NCBI GenBank assembly: GCA_024683455.1
Contig: JAIKYE010000078.1
Location: forward strand, 1 to 64,000
From: Bacteroidaceae bacterium
GTDB lineage: Bacteria; Bacteroidota; Bacteroidia; Bacteroidales; Bacteroidaceae
Length of the DNA stretch: 64,000 bases
Direction of reading: 5' to 3'
The notes beneath the pieces were generated by a model that had not been told where the DNA came from, did no database searches, and saw only the letters and a list, made by a program, of their open reading frames with translations. Numbering within the stretch: the first letter of the stretch is position 1; every line of letters begins with the position of its first letter. Below are positions 20,698-30,796 of the stretch, piece after piece. Position numbers and translations under genes: made by a program.

Positions 20698-21237
20698 CTA
20701 TTTTATATAGCCTTGCGACTTCAGTTCACAGACCACTTGTTCCAGCTCTTGGTACCACGCTTCACCAAACCTGCGAATGAGAGGCTCTTTTAAGAACTGA
20801 TAAACGCGCAAACCACGTTCCGTGCCTAATATCACCGCATCCTTGCAAATATCCCAACGATGATAGTTAAGTCCCGTCAGGGTTCCCATTTTTTTCTCAC
20901 GGATAGGATACAGGTGACAACTGATAGGACGCTGTGACAAGAGACAACCTTTCTGCCCACGGAAACAACAATCGCAGCTGCCTATGATACTGGTTACCAA
21001 CTCTCCTTCTGGATCTGTATAAGCAACCCCCTGTTTGTCTATCACCGCTTGAGCCTGAGCATTCAAGTCTGGCCACAACTTATCCAGTTGTTTTTCGATG
21101 TAAGCTATCTCCTCTAGTGTTACAGGCGCCCCAGCATCTCCTTCCTCACAGCAACGTCCCTTGCACTTCTCGATATCACAGCAGAAAAACTCCGTTACAA
21201 CATCAGTATGCACAATCACATCGCCCACCATCAACAT
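20698..21237 (-). CDS. DUF3109 family cysteine-rich protein
   Basis: Protein of unknown function, common in Bacteroidetes. About nine Cys fall in clusters: FCCDIEKCKGRCCEEGDAG near the start, then SIGSC-type and CDCC-FRGQKGC, and PISCHLYP, which suggests metal or Fe-S binding. The start at 21237 (MLMVGDVIVHTD) is chosen because the family begins this way and because it lies 16 nt after the ung stop with AAGGAA just ahead; longer in-frame starts would overlap ung. Co-directional with ung and gpmI. Confidence 0.85.
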   Translation of the reverse strand: MLMVGDVIVHTDVVTEFFCCDIEKCKGRCCEEGDAGAPVTLEEIAYIEKQLDKLWPDLNAQAQAVIDKQGVAYTDPEGELVTSIIGSCDCCFRGQKGCLLSQRPISCHLYPIREKKMGTLTGLNYHRWDICKDAVILGTERGLRVYQFLKEPLIRRFGEAWYQELEQVVCELKSQGYIK

Positions 21238-21253
21238 AGGGGGCAATTCCTTA

Positions 21254-21916
21254 TTACCATTGGATAGGTTGTTGACCATGCTGCTGTAGATATTGATTGC
21301 ACAGACTAAAGTGATTGTTGCCAAAGAAGCCTCTGTATGCACTCAGGGGACTGGGATGAGCTGACCGCAGAATACAATGCTTTGTGGCATCTATCAGAGC
21401 TGCCTTCTTTCCTGCAGGAGCACCCCAAAGCATAAATACCAACCCTTCACGCTCTCTGCTCAGTATACTAATGACAGCATCCGTGAACGTTTCCCATCCG
21501 TGACCGCTATGACTAAAAGCCTGATGCTGACGCACGCTCAGACAGGTATTTAGTAAGAATACTCCCTGTTTTGCCCATCGCGTAAGATTTCCACTTTGAG
21601 GAATTGGAGTCCCCATCTCTGCTTCAATCTCCTTGAAAATATTCTGTAACGAAGGTGGGAACTGCACTCCATCATTCACGCTGAAGCAAAGTCCATGCGC
21701 CTGATTGGGTTCGTGATAAGGATCCTGTCCTAAGATAACCACCCGAACTTGATCAAACGGAGTTGTATCAAAAGCGTTAAAGATAAGCTTCCCCGGAGGA
21801 TAACAAACGCAGGAGCCATACTCCGAGCGGACAAATTGTGTCAACTGCTCAAAGTATGGCTTCTCGAACTCTGTATTCAAGTGAGCCTTCCAGCTCTCTT
21901 CTATCTTTACATTCAT
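21254..21916 (-). CDS. ung: Uracil-DNA glycosylase
   Basis: Family 1 UDG that removes uracil from DNA. The 220-residue protein has the catalytic water-activating motif GQDPYHEPNQAHGLCFSV and the DNA-intercalating HPSPLSAYRGFFG loop. Its start overlaps the stop of gpmI by one base (TAATG), so the pair is coupled. Confidence 0.97.
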   Translation of the reverse strand: MNVKIEESWKAHLNTEFEKPYFEQLTQFVRSEYGSCVCYPPGKLIFNAFDTTPFDQVRVVILGQDPYHEPNQAHGLCFSVNDGVQFPPSLQNIFKEIEAEMGTPIPQSGNLTRWAKQGVFLLNTCLSVRQHQAFSHSGHGWETFTDAVISILSREREGLVFMLWGAPAGKKAALIDATKHCILRSAHPSPLSAYRGFFGNNHFSLCNQYLQQHGQQPIQW

Positions 21917-23433
21917 TATTTAATCAGGCACTTACCCGTCATATCGGCAGGCTGCTCCAAGCCCATGATGTGCAGGATACTGGGAGCCACATCAGCCAAT
22001 ACACCGTCCTCAACCTTAGCATCCTTATTCTCTGTTACATAAATAAAGGGAACAGCATTCAGAGAGTGGGCCGTGTTAGGTGTACCATCAGAATTCAGTG
22101 CATTATCAGCATTACCGTGGTCAGCTATAATGATCGTTTCGTAGCCAATCTCCTTAGCTGTCTCTACAACCTCGCTTACACATTTGTCCACAGCCTTTAC
22201 AGCTGCCTCTATAGCCTCATAAACACCAGTATGCCCAACCATGTCTCCGTTAGCAAAGTTAACAACGATAAAGTCATACTTATCTTCCTTGATAGCTGCA
22301 ACCAACTTATCCTTAACCTCGAATGCACTCATCTCTGGCTTCAGGTCGTAAGTGGCAACCTTAGGACTAGCAACCAAGATACGTTCCTCACCCTCATAGG
22401 GAGCCTCGCGTCCACCGTTAAAGAAGAAAGTAACATGAGCATATTTCTCTGTCTCGGCAGTATGCAATTGTTTCAGACCCTTGCTACTGATGTACTCGCC
22501 CAGTGTATTTGTAACATTCTCCTTAGGGAAAAGGATATGTACACCCTTGAAACTGGCATCGTATGGAGTCATACAATAGTACTGCAAACCGGGGATAGTC
22601 TTCATCTCCTGCTCAGGCATATCTTGTTGTGTCAGGACTACGGTCAACTCCTTGGCTCGGTCATTACGATAGTTAAAGAAGATAACAACGTCTCCCTCCT
22701 TGATAGTTCCGTCGATGGTACTGTTGTTAATTGGCTTGATAAATTCGTCCGTTACGCCCTCATCATAGCTATCCTGCATAGCATCCACCATATTGGTAGC
22801 CTGCTTACCCTCTGCGCTAACGAGCAAATCATAAGCAACCTTCACACGCTCCCAACGCTTATCACGGTCCATAGCGTAGAAACGTCCTACAATGCTGGCA
22901 ATAGCAGCATTGCCTGCCTCTGCACATTTAGCTGTAACCTGCTCAATAAAGCCTTTGCCGCTCTTAGGATCGGTATCACGACCATCCATAAAGCAGTGAA
23001 CAAAGGTATTCTGGACTTTATATTCCTTACCAATCTCAATAAGTTTGAACAGATGGTCCAATGAAGAGTGAACGCCGCCATTGCTGGTCAGACCCATCAG
23101 ATGAACATTCTTGCCGTTCAATGTAGCATACTCATAGGCATTTACAATCTCAGGGTTCTTCAGAATGCTACCGTCTGCACAAGCACGGTTGATTTTAACC
23201 AAGTCCTGATAAACGATTCTTCCAGCACCAATATTTAGGTGACCTACTTCAGAGTTACCCATTTGTCCGTCAGGCAGACCCACGTTCTCACCACAAGCCA
23301 ACAACTGACTATTGGGATAGTTCTTCTGCAAAGAATCCATATAAGGAGTAGGTGTATTAAAGATAACATCACCCTTACTTTTATTACCGATGCCCCATCC
23401 GTCAAGGATCATCAAAAGCGCTTTCTTAGCCAT
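21916..23433 (-). CDS. gpmI: 2,3-bisphosphoglycerate-independent phosphoglycerate mutase
   Basis: Interconverts 3- and 2-phosphoglycerate in glycolysis by a phosphoserine mechanism with two metal ions. The 505-residue protein shows [15 protein letters not shown] at the N-terminus, the catalytic Ser in [17 protein letters not shown], and the C-terminal metal motif [12 protein letters not shown]. First gene of a minus-strand unit with ung and the DUF3109 gene. Confidence 0.97.
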   Translation of the reverse strand: MAKKALLMILDGWGIGNKSKGDVIFNTPTPYMDSLQKNYPNSQLLACGENVGLPDGQMGNSEVGHLNIGAGRIVYQDLVKINRACADGSILKNPEIVNAYEYATLNGKNVHLMGLTSNGGVHSSLDHLFKLIEIGKEYKVQNTFVHCFMDGRDTDPKSGKGFIEQVTAKCAEAGNAAIASIVGRFYAMDRDKRWERVKVAYDLLVSAEGKQATNMVDAMQDSYDEGVTDEFIKPINNSTIDGTIKEGDVVIFFNYRNDRAKELTVVLTQQDMPEQEMKTIPGLQYYCMTPYDASFKGVHILFPKENVTNTLGEYISSKGLKQLHTAETEKYAHVTFFFNGGREAPYEGEERILVASPKVATYDLKPEMSAFEVKDKLVAAIKEDKYDFIVVNFANGDMVGHTGVYEAIEAAVKAVDKCVSEVVETAKEIGYETIIIADHGNADNALNSDGTPNTAHSLNAVPFIYVTENKDAKVEDGVLADVAPSILHIMGLEQPADMTGKCLIK

Positions 23434-23473
23434 AATATTTTCTGTTTTTTTTCGTTATTCCATTTTTCGGCTG

Positions 23474-23481
23474 CAAAGGTA
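23474..23481 (-). promoter_or_regulatory. -7 box of the gpmI-ung promoter
   Basis: Minus-strand TACCTTTG, 40 bp upstream of the gpmI start. A TTG about 22 bp further upstream may be the -33 element. Confidence 0.6.
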
Positions 23482-23523
23482 CAACAAAAAAATGAGATAC
23501 GAACAAAAGAAAGGCAAAAACAA

Positions 23524-23570
23524 CCCCCAAGGTTGTAATCGACATAAGCGATATTTACATCTCTTGGGGG
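23524..23570 (-). terminator. Terminator of the M60 peptidase gene
   Basis: CCCCCAAG/CTTGGGGG arms with an inner TGTAA/TTACA stem, followed on the minus strand by TTGTTTTTG. It separates the peptidase transcript from the gpmI promoter. Confidence 0.75.
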
Positions 23571-23581
23571 CTGAATAATTC

Positions 23582-26500
23582 TTATTTCAAAACAACCTTC
23601 CTGCCACCTACAACATACAAGCCCTTTCCGGGATTATTTACTCGCTGACCACTCAGGTTGTAAACGGCTTCCTCATTCTGATGTTTGAAAGTTGTATTAG
23701 CTGTTTCTACAATGCCTGTAGCATTGTTGGTACTTGTCTCCCATTCGTCTAGGTCTCCCACGATTGTACCAAATTCGCCCCAGCCTGCTGACGTATATCT
23801 TGAGACAGCATTGGCATAGACATGAATGGTTGGTTCACTGCTAAACGTATAACCATTGGTGCTGGGGGGCGTTGTTGTCATCATATATACATCCTTGACT
23901 TCAGAGCCGTAGAACACACCTTTAGATAATGTATTGACAGCCTTACCTATAACCACAGTTCGCAAATTGTTGCAATAAGCAAAGGCATCTTCTCCAATTG
24001 AAGTCACCTTCTCAGGAATCTCAATCGTCTTAAGTCCTGTGGATGTAAAAGCCTCTTTTCCAATCTTGGTAAGCGAACTGGGTAATTTTACGGAAACCAA
24101 TTTGGTATAATCTTTGAAAGTATTATCGCCCAAGACATTGTTGGATGTTCTATGAGTTCCATCGTAAGCCGAACCGCCCGAAACAACCTTAGCGCTTGTC
24201 AAATCCAACGAAGCCAAATGCTTCTCAGCGATAAGCTTACGCATATACTTGATGTCCGTACCATTCATTTTTCCACTAAGGGTGAGCTTTATAGCAAGGT
24301 TTGACATTTTGTTCTCGAGCTGGCCTGCAGTGCTCTGCGAAACACTTGCCTTGCCTCCTGATATCTTGGAAATTTCGTGTAGCGATCCATCAGCATCAAC
24401 AGAGTAAATATCAAAATCGCGAATAACGCTACTAGGAATACATACATCCTTGGCATTGGAAGCATATCTCAAGTCACCATCCTCGTTCATCATCAGGAAG
24501 CCCACACCTCCAGTACCTTCCATAGCGTACAGGCTGTCGGCCTTCAGATATACATAGGATGAAGGTGTGCCAGCTCCAGGAAGGTAGCTGGTAAACTGAC
24601 CAAGATCGCCACACTGCCCTAATTTTTCTTGATTACGATAGAAACGCTGCTGTCCGGCTGTCACGATGAAACCTGTGGTAGGAATACTCTCCACGCGATC
24701 CTCTACAAAGACTATTTCATGATTCTTTTTGGGATACTGAGAGATTATATTCTTCGTATTGTTAATATCTGTCAGCCTGTTGGTAACATGATGGTCACCA
24801 TAGCATTCCAGATAACGATTCGTTGCTGGTTCAAAGAAGCCATAGAAGGTAAAGAAGTCGGTAAGGTCCTCCTGCGCAACCTCACAAACCTTACGAACAA
24901 ATTTCAAACCCGATTCATTGGTATTCTGGCCATAAGGCTCTATCCTATCATTGCGCAAAGCCTTGAAGAGTTCCGGATAGAAGGATGTATTCTTCTGTGC
25001 CTGATGATAATACAGATAGAGAGAGTAGTACATACGAAGACAACTATTGTCAACGGGTCTCCAATAGAAAGGCTCCTTACGAGCATACTCCTGCATAGCA
25101 ACACTCAAGGGGCGACCTGTAGATGCTCTGTGTCCCATAAGGAAACGACAGAGGTTAGAGAAGAGATCATTGCTACCTTCCGTCACGCCCTCCAACATGA
25201 TTGGAGACTGATGCTGATGTCCGAATTCATGTGCGATACCACCCTCGTCGTAACCTTCGACATTTGTATTGTAAACATCCAAGAAGTGCTCAGAAGCACC
25301 CGATGAAAGGTGAATACCAAACTCTGTGGCATGAGCATAAGAACCAGGAGAATCGTTATCTACAAATGCAGGATTGTTGAAATAGCCAGGATAAAAGGCA
25401 TCACCGCCACTGACATACCAAGGAGCACCAGCCTTCTCACCGTTAGCCACAGACTCACAGATACCCAGCAGATCCTTTTCCCATACCGAGATACTATCTG
25501 TGCACTCCACGACCTTAGCTATCTTGTTGGGATGCCAACTCCTGAGGATAGATGTCCATATGCTCAAAACAGAATGTTTTCCTTTAAGGACAAAAGCTTG
25601 ATGAGTAGCGTTATCAAGTAACTTCTTATAGTCAGCATCAGTATGGCGAGCTGCATCGAAGTAGCCTTCTACCCTACCGCCCTCTATATGAATCTTTATA
25701 TCTGGCCACTCGGTTACTCGCTTGGTCATAGACTTGGTATCAACAGTATATAGAATATAGAAAAGCTTACCAGCATCTCCGTCTATGATGTTAAGACCTC
25801 TCTCAAGTTTCTGGCCGAATTGGGCACTGGTAATCGACTTATCCACACCAATACTTGCGATGTACAGTGTTGCATCTGAAGGCACATCGCTGTCAACAAA
25901 CACATACAACTTATCGGAAAAGCCCGAGGTAAGAATACCTGTGGGATTACCCATATAGGATGCTGTGCGTGTCCACAATTTATCGTTCCAATATTTGGCG
26001 TCGCTGTATGGCTTGTATGAGTGTATACGGAACTCTTGCTCATACTCGGCCCATGTATTATTCTTGATTTTAAGGGCAATAGAAATCATATAAGTTGGCA
26101 TCTCTGCCTCAGCAAAGGCTACAGCCAACTCCGTGTCACTCATAGCCTGATATTGGGGCTTCAACTCTGTACAAGCAGCATCCGCAAAGAACTGACTGCA
26201 CTTTGCATTTTCGACGCTATAGTCATCAGACTCCTGAGGATAGGTGTTTGCCAGCGTTCCATATATCTTACCATAGTAATTTTTCCAATCAGATTGTTTG
26301 TAATCGTTCAGAACCTCCTGATAAACATATACTGTGGGGTTGGATGAGAAGAGATAAGAATTCACCGATGGTGGAATCATCGGCTTTACATAGGCTTTTT
26401 TCACGTTAGAGCCGTAGAACGAGCCTTTGCTCAGCGTATTCACCCTTTTGCCGATGACCACTGTTGCCAGATTGTTACAATATGCAAAGGCATCGTCGCC

Positions 26501-26938
26501 AACCGACTTAACGCTATTGGGCAAGTCAATCGACGTAAGCCCCGTATTGGCAAAGGCCTCATCCTTAATTGTTGTTACCGATGAGGGCAGTACCATCGAC
26601 TGAAGGCTCGAGCATTGGTAGAACATCTTTTTGCCGATGATATCATTCTCCGTTGTATAATTCTCGTAATAAGCCTGACCGCCAGCAACGATGCTAACGC
26701 CCGAAAAATCAAGTTTCTTGACCCTTCCTGCTGTTATCAACGAACGAATGTACTTGATATCTGTTCCGTTGATAACGCCCGTTACCTTCAATTCAGTTTG
26801 TGTAGATGTCAGTAACGAGGAGAGCGTACCTGCCGTCTCCACATTTACCTCAGTCTTTGAAAAAACGCTAATTGATACAAAACAAACGATGACTGTAATC
26901 ATTAGCTTTAAAACTCCATAAATGTTGTTTTTTTGCAT
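23582..26938 (-). CDS. Secreted M60-like metallopeptidase flanked by BspA-type leucine-rich repeats
   Basis: A 1118-residue exported protein. Order: signal peptide (1-28), a BspA-type LRR module (about 40-215), a long central region with the zinc site HEFGH (570-574) followed by Glu583/Glu587, which fits the M60/enhancin pattern HExxH(8-28)E, then a second LRR module (about 905-1040) and a C-terminal tail ending GLYVVGGRKVVLK. The two LRR modules are clearly related to each other (AFAYCNNL-TVVIGK-VNTLSKG-FYGS in both). M60-like peptidases in gut bacteria cut mucin-type O-glycoproteins; LRR modules of this type often bind host surfaces. Target and cleavage specificity are inference. The tail resembles the short C-terminal sorting tails of Prevotella secreted proteins. 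It is monocistronic. Confidence 0.85.
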   Translation of the reverse strand: MQKNNIYGVLKLMITVIVCFVSISVFSKTEVNVETAGTLSSLLTSTQTELKVTGVINGTDIKYIRSLITAGRVKKLDFSGVSIVAGGQAYYENYTTENDIIGKKMFYQCSSLQSMVLPSSVTTIKDEAFANTGLTSIDLPNSVKSVGDDAFAYCNNLATVVIGKRVNTLSKGSFYGSNVKKAYVKPMIPPSVNSYLFSSNPTVYVYQEVLNDYKQSDWKNYYGKIYGTLANTYPQESDDYSVENAKCSQFFADAACTELKPQYQAMSDTELAVAFAEAEMPTYMISIALKIKNNTWAEYEQEFRIHSYKPYSDAKYWNDKLWTRTASYMGNPTGILTSGFSDKLYVFVDSDVPSDATLYIASIGVDKSITSAQFGQKLERGLNIIDGDAGKLFYILYTVDTKSMTKRVTEWPDIKIHIEGGRVEGYFDAARHTDADYKKLLDNATHQAFVLKGKHSVLSIWTSILRSWHPNKIAKVVECTDSISVWEKDLLGICESVANGEKAGAPWYVSGGDAFYPGYFNNPAFVDNDSPGSYAHATEFGIHLSSGASEHFLDVYNTNVEGYDEGGIAHEFGHQHQSPIMLEGVTEGSNDLFSNLCRFLMGHRASTGRPLSVAMQEYARKEPFYWRPVDNSCLRMYYSLYLYYHQAQKNTSFYPELFKALRNDRIEPYGQNTNESGLKFVRKVCEVAQEDLTDFFTFYGFFEPATNRYLECYGDHHVTNRLTDINNTKNIISQYPKKNHEIVFVEDRVESIPTTGFIVTAGQQRFYRNQEKLGQCGDLGQFTSYLPGAGTPSSYVYLKADSLYAMEGTGGVGFLMMNEDGDLRYASNAKDVCIPSSVIRDFDIYSVDADGSLHEISKISGGKASVSQSTAGQLENKMSNLAIKLTLSGKMNGTDIKYMRKLIAEKHLASLDLTSAKVVSGGSAYDGTHRTSNNVLGDNTFKDYTKLVSVKLPSSLTKIGKEAFTSTGLKTIEIPEKVTSIGEDAFAYCNNLRTVVIGKAVNTLSKGVFYGSEVKDVYMMTTTPPSTNGYTFSSEPTIHVYANAVSRYTSAGWGEFGTIVGDLDEWETSTNNATGIVETANTTFKHQNEEAVYNLSGQRVNNPGKGLYVVGGRKVVLK

Positions 26939-26999
26939 AACTAATTGATTTAAGATTAATAGTTTTTATTTACCTTCATGAGACTCGCTAGCCTCTTTC

Positions 27000-27608
27000 T
27001 TAGCCGAAATCGAATTCCAGTTGTTGTGTTTTTCCTAACAAGTTGAAGCTCATCCTGTGGTAGGGTGTTGTGCCGAACTGCCGGATTGCCTCACGATGCA
27101 CCTTAGCCGGATAGCCTTTGTTCTTATCCCAGTGATACTGAGGGTACTCCTCATGGATACGCAGCATAAAATCGTCCCTGTACGTCTTAGCTAGAATACT
27201 CGCTGCTGCTATGGAGAGGTATTTGCCGTCTCCCTTCACGATGGTAGTGCCAGGTATATCCCTGTATGGTTTCCAACGGTTACCGTCCACGATGATGTTC
27301 TCTGGTCTAACCTTTAATTGATCCAGAGCCCTATGCATAGCCAAGATGCTGGCATTCAAGATATTTATCTGGTCTATCTCCTTATTATCCACAATGCCCA
27401 CAGCCCATGCCAGCGCCTCACGTTCTATCACCTCGCGCAACTGGTAGCGTTTCTTCTCTGTCAGTTGTTTAGAGTCGTTCAACATCTCATTCTTAAAGTC
27501 GGATGGCAATACCACAGCGGCAGCGAATACAGGACCAGCCAGACAACCTCTGCCAGCCTCATCGCAACCAGCTTCTACCAGACCTTCTTTATAGAACGGA
27601 AGTAACAT
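27000..27608 (-). CDS. rnhB: Ribonuclease HII
   Basis: Cuts RNA in RNA-DNA hybrids and removes single ribonucleotides from DNA. The 202-residue protein has the catalytic pattern [15 protein letters not shown] (Asp, Glu), a later VDGNRW Asp, and the ILAKTYRD segment. Start is 5 bp after sufS, so it may be read from the suf operon. Confidence 0.96.
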   Translation of the reverse strand: MLLPFYKEGLVEAGCDEAGRGCLAGPVFAAAVVLPSDFKNEMLNDSKQLTEKKRYQLREVIEREALAWAVGIVDNKEIDQINILNASILAMHRALDQLKVRPENIIVDGNRWKPYRDIPGTTIVKGDGKYLSIAAASILAKTYRDDFMLRIHEEYPQYHWDKNKGYPAKVHREAIRQFGTTPYHRMSFNLLGKTQQLEFDFG

Positions 27609-27613
27609 ATCTC

Positions 27614-28834
27614 TTAGAACATTTGTTTAACTCGCTGAATACCTGCCACCAAAGCATCCACCTCCTCACGGGTGTTGTATAACGCAAAGCTAGCGCGACA
27701 GGTTCCCTTAATGCCCAGTCTGCGCATCAATGGTTCGGCACAATGATGGCCTGTGCGGACAGCAATGCCCAATCGGTCGAGCAATGTCCCCATATCCAGA
27801 TGGTGAATATTACCCACCTGAAAACTGATTACTGCATCGTGAATATTCACATCTGCAGGACCATATATCTTCATACCTTCAATCTCCGCCATACGCTGCA
27901 TGGCATATGCGGTAAGGTCGCGCTCGTGTGCCTCGATGGCATCAAGGCCTATATTGCTTACATAATCCAACGCTCTTGCCAAGCCTGTGCTGGCTACATA
28001 GTCGGGTGTTCCAGCCTCGAACTTGAAGGGTAACGCATTGAAGGTTGTCCGTTCAAAACTAACATTCTTTATCATCTCACCGCCACCCATATACGGAGGC
28101 AGTTTCTCCAGTAGTTGCTCTTTACCGTACAATACGCCAATACCCGTAGGACCGTATATCTTATGACCGCTGAAGGCAAAGAAGTCGCAATCCAACTCCC
28201 GCACATCCACCTTCATGTGAGGTGTACTCTGCGCACCATCTATCAGCACGGGAACGCCATGCTCATGAGCTATGCGGATGATATCCTTTACAGGATTGAT
28301 TGTACCCAGTACATTGCTAACGTGCGTTACACTAACGATACGGGTACGGTCATTGAAGAGTTTTTCATATTCGTCAAGGCGAAGTTGTCCGTCATCCGTA
28401 ATAGGAATCACACGTAGCTTAATACCCTTCCTTTGCTGCTGCAACTGCCATGAAACGATATTAGAATGATGCTCCATCTCACTCACAATCACCTCATCGC
28501 CTTCCTTCATAAAAGCATCAGAGAAGCATTGAGCTACCAGATTGATGCTCTCCGTTGTACCACGAGTAAAAACAATCTCGCCGGTACTCTGGGCATTTAG
28601 GAATTTTCTGACCGTTTCCCGGCTTCCCTCATGCAGTTCTGTAGCCTGCTGCGAGAGGAAATGAACGCCTCTGTGCACATTGGCATTCACATTATAGTAC
28701 TCCTCCGTCATGGCCTCAACCACCTGACGAGGTTTCTGAGTAGTGGCTGCATTATCAAGATAGACCAACGGGTACTTTTTGTAAATGGTCTTAGTGAGTA
28801 TAGGGAAATCGCTTCTTACTTGCATAGCTTGCAT
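27614..28834 (-). CDS. sufS: Cysteine desulfurase SufS
   Basis: PLP enzyme that takes sulfur from cysteine for Fe-S cluster assembly. The 406 residues carry the PLP lysine in [12 protein letters not shown] and the catalytic Cys in [15 protein letters not shown], the SufS (class II) type. It overlaps the end of sufD by 19 nt; a start three codons further in is equally possible. No sufE or sufU partner gene is nearby. Confidence 0.95.
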   Translation of the reverse strand: MQAMQVRSDFPILTKTIYKKYPLVYLDNAATTQKPRQVVEAMTEEYYNVNANVHRGVHFLSQQATELHEGSRETVRKFLNAQSTGEIVFTRGTTESINLVAQCFSDAFMKEGDEVIVSEMEHHSNIVSWQLQQQRKGIKLRVIPITDDGQLRLDEYEKLFNDRTRIVSVTHVSNVLGTINPVKDIIRIAHEHGVPVLIDGAQSTPHMKVDVRELDCDFFAFSGHKIYGPTGIGVLYGKEQLLEKLPPYMGGGEMIKNVSFERTTFNALPFKFEAGTPDYVASTGLARALDYVSNIGLDAIEAHERDLTAYAMQRMAEIEGMKIYGPADVNIHDAVISFQVGNIHHLDMGTLLDRLGIAVRTGHHCAEPLMRRLGIKGTCRASFALYNTREEVDALVAGIQRVKQMF

Positions 28835-30036
28835 CCTTCACATTTGCTTAGTTCTCCCCTCAGACGCTTGTCCACCAGATAGTGGAGCCTGTCGCGCAGA
28901 GCCTCAAAGGGGATAGTTTCAATTACTTCTGTGATGAAGGCCGACTTCAGCAGCAGCCTTGCCTCCTTTTCAGGAATACCACGCTGACGCATATAGAAGA
29001 GGGCTGCATCACTAATCTGCCCCACCGTACTGCCGTGGCTGCACTTTACATCATCGGCATAAATCTCCAGCATGGGCTGGGTGTACATACGAGCCGATGG
29101 GGTTGCACACAAATTGGCATTGGTCTCATTGCTGACGGTCTTCTGAGCACCTTCGCGCACCAGAATCCTACCCGCAAATGCACCCACAGCACTATCGTCC
29201 AGTACATACTTGTACAGTTCGTTGCTTTGACAGTTGCTTACCTGATGGTCTATCAGCGTATTGTTGTCTACATGCTGTGTCTTGTCTGCTATTACGCAAC
29301 CGTTCAAGATTACCTCGGAACCTTCGCCTTGCAAACTTACATCCAAACGGTTTCTAGTGTGTCCGTTGAAGAGTGTAAAGCTAGTGTGGCGTACATGACT
29401 ATCCCTGCCTTGCTGCACGAAGACGCTACTGTAACGTGTACACAACAGATGCGTCTCTTCTACTTCATATAGGTTCAGATGACTACCGTCGCCGGCAAAG
29501 ACCTCTATCACCTGATTGGTCAGGAAATGCGAGTGGTCTACAGCCTTGTCGGTTATTACGATGTCAGCTTCGGCACATTGCTCTAAAATAATCAAGATAC
29601 GACGGTTTACCATCGTGTCCTGCTCGCCCTTCAGCACATTGCTTATCTGAATGGGGTGCTCCACTTTGGTATTGCGCGGTACATAGATGACCAAAGCATC
29701 TACGCTAAGCATAGTGTTCAACGCCACTACAGCATCCTGTCTGTCCGTCAATCTGTTATAATATGGGGTAACGTCAATGGGAGCCTCGCTGATACGATGG
29801 CAGTAAGGCAAACCTGTTACTAGCAAGGGCATAAGGGCAATTCCGTAATTGGGAGCAAAGTCCTCTGCTACATCGGTATATTTGTAGCGCTCCACCTTTT
29901 TGGTAGGGAATCCTAGGGTCGAGAAGGTCTGCAAAGCCTCTGCGCGCGGGGCGTTCATCACCTCGCAGGAGCGCTCGCAGATCAGTTTGCCTGCTTGAGC
30001 ATAGAAATCAGTATATTGTCTTGTATCCTCTGCCAT
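28816..30036 (-). CDS. sufD: Fe-S cluster assembly protein SufD
   Basis: Scaffold partner of SufB and SufC in the SufBC2D complex. The 406 residues show the beta-helix core and the conserved ending with KCSHGSTVG-like DDVKCSHGSTVGQ and FITEVIETIP. The extreme C-terminus is Cys-rich (CEGCKLC), a small CxxCxxC tail that could bind metal. It sits 4 bp after sufC. Confidence 0.95.
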   Translation of the reverse strand: MAEDTRQYTDFYAQAGKLICERSCEVMNAPRAEALQTFSTLGFPTKKVERYKYTDVAEDFAPNYGIALMPLLVTGLPYCHRISEAPIDVTPYYNRLTDRQDAVVALNTMLSVDALVIYVPRNTKVEHPIQISNVLKGEQDTMVNRRILIILEQCAEADIVITDKAVDHSHFLTNQVIEVFAGDGSHLNLYEVEETHLLCTRYSSVFVQQGRDSHVRHTSFTLFNGHTRNRLDVSLQGEGSEVILNGCVIADKTQHVDNNTLIDHQVSNCQSNELYKYVLDDSAVGAFAGRILVREGAQKTVSNETNANLCATPSARMYTQPMLEIYADDVKCSHGSTVGQISDAALFYMRQRGIPEKEARLLLKSAFITEVIETIPFEALRDRLHYLVDKRLRGELSKCEGCKLCK

Positions 30037-30039
30037 AGC

Positions 30040-30792
30040 TTACAGACCCACCTCTTCTTTTATCCAGTCGAAACCACGGTTCTCGATCTCAAGTGCCAAC
30101 TCAGGACCAGCCGTCTTGACAATCATTCCACCTATGAGCACATGTATGATGTCAGGCTTCAGGTAATCCAGCAGACGCTGGTAATGGGTAATCACCAAAG
30201 CGCTAGTCTGTGGGGTACGAAGCTTATTAAATCCCTCGGCCACGATGCGCAAGGCATCTACATCCAATCCGCTGTCTGTCTCGTCCAGAATGCTGAATGT
30301 AGGCTCCAGCATAGCCATCTGGAATATCTCGTTGCGTTTCTTTTCTCCGCCTGAGAAACCTTCGTTTACGCTTCTGCTGGTCAGTCGGCTGTCCAACTCC
30401 ACTATCTGACGTTTCTCACGCATCAACTTCAGGAAGTCGCCTGCACTCAGGGGTTCCTCCCCCTTATACTGACGCTTGGCATTCAGCGCAGCACGCATAA
30501 AGTTAACCATGCTTACACCAGGAATTTCCACAGGTTGCTGAAACGACAGGAAGATACCCTCATGAGCACGTTCTTCAGGTGACATCTTTAGCAAATCCTT
30601 GCCGTTGAAGATAATCTCGCCCTCTGTAACCTCATAGGCAGGATGCCCCACGATTACATTGCTCAGCGTACTCTTGCCAGCACCGTTCAGTCCCATAATG
30701 GCATGCACCTCACCGTCTCTTACGGTCAGGTTTATACCTTTCAGAATCTCCTTGCCATTAATCCTGGCATGTAAATTATTTATCTGTAACAT
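30040..30792 (-). CDS. sufC: Fe-S cluster assembly ATPase SufC
   Basis: ABC-type ATPase of the SufBC2D scaffold. The 250 residues include Walker A GLNGAGKSTLSN, signature FSGGEKKRNEIFQ and Walker B SILDETDSGLDVDAL, whose DETDSGLD form is diagnostic for SufC. No membrane partner is encoded, as expected. Spaced 4 bp from sufB. Confidence 0.97.
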   Translation of the reverse strand: MLQINNLHARINGKEILKGINLTVRDGEVHAIMGLNGAGKSTLSNVIVGHPAYEVTEGEIIFNGKDLLKMSPEERAHEGIFLSFQQPVEIPGVSMVNFMRAALNAKRQYKGEEPLSAGDFLKLMREKRQIVELDSRLTSRSVNEGFSGGEKKRNEIFQMAMLEPTFSILDETDSGLDVDALRIVAEGFNKLRTPQTSALVITHYQRLLDYLKPDIIHVLIGGMIVKTAGPELALEIENRGFDWIKEEVGL

Positions 30793-30796
30793 ATTT

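Noticed and set aside
21838-23064. Plus-strand open frame opposite gpmI and ung
   Set aside because: It spans the ends of two genes on the other strand and has no protein-like motif.
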